Positions 33,029 through 35,655 of a DNA stretch of 35,655 nucleotides are shown one piece after another (within the stretch, counting starts at the first letter, position 1; each line of letters opens with the position of its first letter). The translations under genes were made by a program, and so were the position numbers. The stretch covers positions 1-35,655 of the forward strand of contig JAEOTC010000162.1 of NCBI GenBank assembly GCA_016840035.1, written 5' to 3'. Origin of the DNA: Candidatus Hodarchaeota archaeon (lineage in GTDB: Archaea > Asgardarchaeota > Heimdallarchaeia > Hodarchaeales > Hodarchaeaceae). The notes beneath the pieces were generated by a model. It was not told the DNA's origin, did not search any database, and saw only the letters and a program-made list of their open reading frames with translations.

Positions 33029-33142
33029 ATGTCTTCTTTTAGCCCAAATGAGGGAATTGTGATATTACTGGGGATTGGAGCGGCATTAATAATAATACAA
33101 ATGAAACGGAAGAAAAAATATGAAAGCATACCTTGCCTATAG
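33029..33142 (+). CDS. Possible 37-residue single-TM microprotein
   Basis: A short open frame from ATG 33029 to TAG 33142 encoding a polar N-terminus (MSSFSPNEG), one hydrophobic helix (about residues 9-24) and a basic MKRKKK tail. It resembles the C-terminal anchor of archaeal surface proteins and could be a real microprotein or the remnant of one. No strong Shine-Dalgarno sequence is seen. It occupies part of the 268-base gap between the dehydrogenase and the membrane winged-helix protein; the rest of that gap shows nothing recognisable. Confidence 0.3.
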   Translation: MSSFSPNEGIVILLGIGAALIIIQMKRKKKYESIPCL

Positions 33143-33183
33143 TATATTAGATTTAAAAAATCTATTTCCCATCATAGTCTCAG

Positions 33184-34254
33184 TTGAGAATTGTGAAACA
33201 GAGAGAGAAAAACCTCACAAACAAGGCAATTCCAAATTTTAAGGAAGGAATCCTTTTATTCAGTATATTTCTTCTATTTCTGTTTACTATTCCAAATTCA
33301 CACGGGAATTCTGTTCCCATATTATCACAAGATAGGAGCAGCAACTTTGAAGTTGACTTAAGAGTATCTTCGGACAATAGATTGAATATTACTAATCCCA
33401 AAGAGGGAGATATTATATCTGGAGTAATTACAATAGAGTGGGTGGTAGAAGAATCATATGTTGACGCTTCTACATCATATCAGGTTCAATTTTCGCCAGA
33501 TGATGGAGATAATTGGATAATATTAACTATGTATACTCTCAACCCCAGCTATGTGTGGAATACGACATACTACGAAGAGTATAATTCCCATTGCAGAATA
33601 CAAATCTTTTTTCAAAGCAAGAATTTTGATGATTTTTCAGAGATCTCGGGGAGATTTACCATCGACAACACAATACAACCCACTCCTCCAATGGATCTGA
33701 CACCATATATTCTAGTAGGCGCATCAATAGTAATATTAGGGGTAGGAGTATGGAAATATCGCCCATTTTGGGGCCAAAAATCAATTTTACAAGCTATACA
33801 GTCAGAAAAATATGTCTGGTTGACGACATTAAGCCATAAGATTATTATAGGACTGGACAATATTAAAAGTGAATTCATAGAAGAATTCCCGCAGATTCCA
33901 GAAGTTAAAACCATATCATTAACAACCTCAATTGCAGATATCTTTCCTCAGAACCTTAGATATGATCTACAACATAATATGAAGGGAAGAACAGTACTGA
34001 CACTAATCGAAATGGCCTACCTGGGGCCAGATGATACGACACCCACAAAGATATCGAAAAGTTTGAACATACCCCTACCAACACTTTCGAAGGAAATAAA
34101 AAAGTTAGAAACGGCAGGCTATGTGGAAACGTACTTGACAACACAGATGCTGCAAGATGCAAGAGTAAAAAATTTTGTAATAACAAAAAAAGGGTTTGAG
34201 CTATTATTAAATTTAGACACAGCATTGAAAATTGCTATTCAGCGGATGAGATGA
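33184..34254 (+). CDS. Membrane-spanning winged-helix protein with extracellular domain
   Basis: A 356-residue protein. A signal/anchor helix lies near residues 21-38. A beta-sandwich-like outer domain follows (about 55-163), with N-glycosylation sequons and an IEWVV/YQVQFSPDDGDNW strand pattern like immunoglobulin or fibronectin folds. A second helix spans about 174-190. The cytoplasmic part (about 195-356) ends in a MarR-like winged helix (GRTVLTLIEMAYLGPDDTTPTKISKSLNIPLPTLSKEIKKLETAGYVE...FVITKKGFELL). The layout suggests a one-component membrane receptor with DNA-binding output. The start is TTG 33184 or GTG 33193; both are weak. Confidence 0.75.
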   Translation: MRIVKQREKNLTNKAIPNFKEGILLFSIFLLFLFTIPNSHGNSVPILSQDRSSNFEVDLRVSSDNRLNITNPKEGDIISGVITIEWVVEESYVDASTSYQVQFSPDDGDNWIILTMYTLNPSYVWNTTYYEEYNSHCRIQIFFQSKNFDDFSEISGRFTIDNTIQPTPPMDLTPYILVGASIVILGVGVWKYRPFWGQKSILQAIQSEKYVWLTTLSHKIIIGLDNIKSEFIEEFPQIPEVKTISLTTSIADIFPQNLRYDLQHNMKGRTVLTLIEMAYLGPDDTTPTKISKSLNIPLPTLSKEIKKLETAGYVETYLTTQMLQDARVKNFVITKKGFELLLNLDTALKIAIQRMR

Positions 34255-34285
34255 AAACTTCTATTCCCACCCTCTCAGTGAAAGA

Positions 34286-34305
34286 TTGTTTCTATTTAGA
34301 AACAA
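34286..34305. terminator. Hairpin after the membrane winged-helix gene; terminator or operator
   Basis: Arms TTGTTTCTA (34286-34294) and TAGAAACAA (34297-34305) are perfectly complementary around two Ts, followed by a pyrimidine-rich CTCTTTTA. It lies 32 bases after the stop codon and about 90 bases before the next start, so it could be a terminator of the first gene or an operator of the second. Confidence 0.4.
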
Positions 34306-34392
34306 GTATTCTCTTTTATTTAGTCCATTCCTAGGTTGACTTCTGAAGCAGGTCATAAAGATCTGATGATCTAACAAAAAGGAGAAAATGAA

Positions 34393-35655
34393 ATGAAAAG
34401 AAAAATGGTTGGAATGATCATAGTGTTGTCAATGATTGTGATCACGGCTAGCACCGTTAGTTTGACCACAAAAATTGCAGCAAAATCAGTAAATATGAAC
34501 GATTATGTCCTATGTAGTTACTTAGGAGGCTCAGAAGATGATCTAATCAGAGATATGGCGGTAGATTCGGAAGGAAATATCCTAGTAACAGGAGATACAC
34601 TATCCGAGAATTTTCCAGTAACAAACGATGCCTATCAGATAACTTTTGCAGGTGGGGAACAAGATGTTCATACAGTGAGTGGAGATGCATTTGTCGCAAA
34701 ATTCTCCTCATTAGGGGAGTTACTTTGGGCAAGTTATCTTGGAGGATCCAGTAATGATGGAGGAACAGGAGTGCATGTGGATAGTGAAGATAATATCTAT
34801 GTGGTAGGAGTAACTAATTCGTTGAATTTTCCCGTGACAGGTGGAGAGAATGCACATGGGGGATCAGACGGATTTATAACAAAATTCACTCCTGAAGGAA
34901 GTCTGGTATTTTCAAAATGTATTGGAACCGCGGGAGGAGAAAATCTGGAGGGTTCAGTAATGTACGCAGACATTTTAACAGTAACAGGCAGTACCCCTTC
35001 GGCAAGCTTTCCGATAACAGCGAATGCAGAACAAAGCACTTTTCGAGGAGGAGCAGATGGAACAATTGTGCAACTCTCAACGAATGGAACAGTAATCTAT
35101 TCAAGTTTTTTCGGAGGAACAGGGTTAGATGTGGTAGGAGAGATCTATACGAGTGTAGATGGACAATATATTTTCAATGGGTATTCGGATAGTCCTGACC
35201 TCCCATTCACAGAGAACGCATATGCTACTGAAATCTCTGGCCCTGGAAGAGATTTTTTCATTGCAACATTGACCACCGATATGCAAATCGAGTATTGTAC
35301 GTATTTTGGTGGATCTGGGATGGATGATAGTTTTGGCTGCACATTCGATTCAGAGAAAAATCTAATCTTTAGTGGTAGAACCTGGTCACCAGACTTTCCT
35401 ATAACTAATGCGTGGCAATCGGAGTATGCAGGAGAAGAAGGCGAAATTAATGGCGTGGATGCATTCGTAACCAAAATGGATCCCACAGGAGAATTGGTTT
35501 TTTCGAGTTACTTTGGAGGCCCTTCATGGGATACGTTACATTTTGTCGATACAGATGAGCAAAATAACATCTTTACCTGCGGAGACGCACCAACAAACGA
35601 TTATCCTATATCCAAGAACGCGATTCAAAATGAAACTGCTGGATCCTCAGATATC
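34393..35655 (+). CDS. SBBP-repeat beta-propeller surface protein, C-terminus cut by window edge
   Basis: The frame is open from ATG 34393 to the last base, 421 codons. GGAG lies eight bases before the start. A signal peptide covers about residues 1-30. From residue 43 there is a repeat of about 62-72 residues built as YLGGSxxD...(V)DSxGNIYVTGxTxSxNFPxT...FVxKF: copies start near 43, 115, 177 (degenerate), 239, 304 and 373. This is the SBBP (beta-propeller) repeat found in large secreted surface proteins of bacteria and archaea. It probably forms a propeller outside the cell for adhesion or binding; the ligand is unknown and the anchor is not in view. Confidence 0.9.
   Translation, partial: MKRKMVGMIIVLSMIVITASTVSLTTKIAAKSVNMNDYVLCSYLGGSEDDLIRDMAVDSEGNILVTGDTLSENFPVTNDAYQITFAGGEQDVHTVSGDAFVAKFSSLGELLWASYLGGSSNDGGTGVHVDSEDNIYVVGVTNSLNFPVTGGENAHGGSDGFITKFTPEGSLVFSKCIGTAGGENLEGSVMYADILTVTGSTPSASFPITANAEQSTFRGGADGTIVQLSTNGTVIYSSFFGGTGLDVVGEIYTSVDGQYIFNGYSDSPDLPFTENAYATEISGPGRDFFIATLTTDMQIEYCTYFGGSGMDDSFGCTFDSEKNLIFSGRTWSPDFPITNAWQSEYAGEEGEINGVDAFVTKMDPTGELVFSSYFGGPSWDTLHFVDTDEQNNIFTCGDAPTNDYPISKNAIQNETAGSSDI

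Noticed and set aside
34393..35655. Possible DNA repeat array at the end of the window
   Set aside because: The periodicity is at protein level (SBBP propeller repeats); the DNA copies are diverged and there are no spacers, so it is not a CRISPR or satellite array.

Overview
The window is AT-rich and archaeal in style. Many genes have Shine-Dalgarno sequences of the GGTGAT/GGAG type (for example before 2351, 4689, 5320, 11547 and 15968). TATA boxes sit about 25 bases before some start codons. Archaeal families are present: Lrp with a TRASH domain, an F420-type luciferase-fold oxidoreductase, and surface proteins with Thr-rich tails and C-terminal anchors. A Rag/Arf-like GTPase with a long C-terminal extension (20674-21612, minus) points to an Asgard archaeon, possibly a Heimdall-type lineage. 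That placement is an inference from gene content; no rRNA or tRNA gene is visible to confirm it.

Layout. 1-2560: a truncated PAS-domain sensor, divergent from a HAD phosphatase / RNase III-like pair and a small membrane protein. 2590-5140: a zinc/cadmium resistance unit made of a CadC/SmtB-type ArsR repressor, a P1B-2 ATPase and a near-perfect palindromic operator. 5320-7756: a DUF1858-DUF438-hemerythrin-PAS sensor followed at once by an LLM-family oxidoreductase. 7768-11353: a DinB protein; a same-strand run of a DUF3795 protein, a GyrI-like fusion protein, TrmO and a small Cys protein; then a convergent DUF1684 protein. 11547-20656: secreted and membrane proteins (a transglutaminase-fold lipoprotein lacking the catalytic Cys, an ABC-2-like permease, two anchored surface proteins) mixed with a Nudix hydrolase, a terpene-cyclase-like toroid protein and a methyltransferase. 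20674-26538: the GTPase, an ICMT/PEMT-like membrane methyltransferase, a membrane protein with two zinc ribbons, and a GH2 beta-mannosidase. 26713-31735: a cyclase-family hydrolase, three transcription regulators (wHTH, Lrp-TRASH, SufR-like), a tandem GNAT protein, a second DinB protein and a 4-TM protein. 31947-35655: an LDH/MDH-family enzyme with a four-Cys insert, a membrane-anchored winged-helix protein, and the start of an SBBP-repeat beta-propeller surface protein.

Most of the window is single genes or two- to four-gene runs, not one large system. I see no CRISPR array, insertion sequence, phage or obvious defence island. No gap between genes exceeds about 300 bases. The most unusual items are an RNase III-like protein in an archaeal context with a partly substituted active site, the four-Cys insert and Arg specificity residue in the LDH-like enzyme, the Cys-to-Ser transglutaminase-fold lipoprotein, the membrane-spanning winged-helix regulator, and two regulators with recognisable candidate operators.
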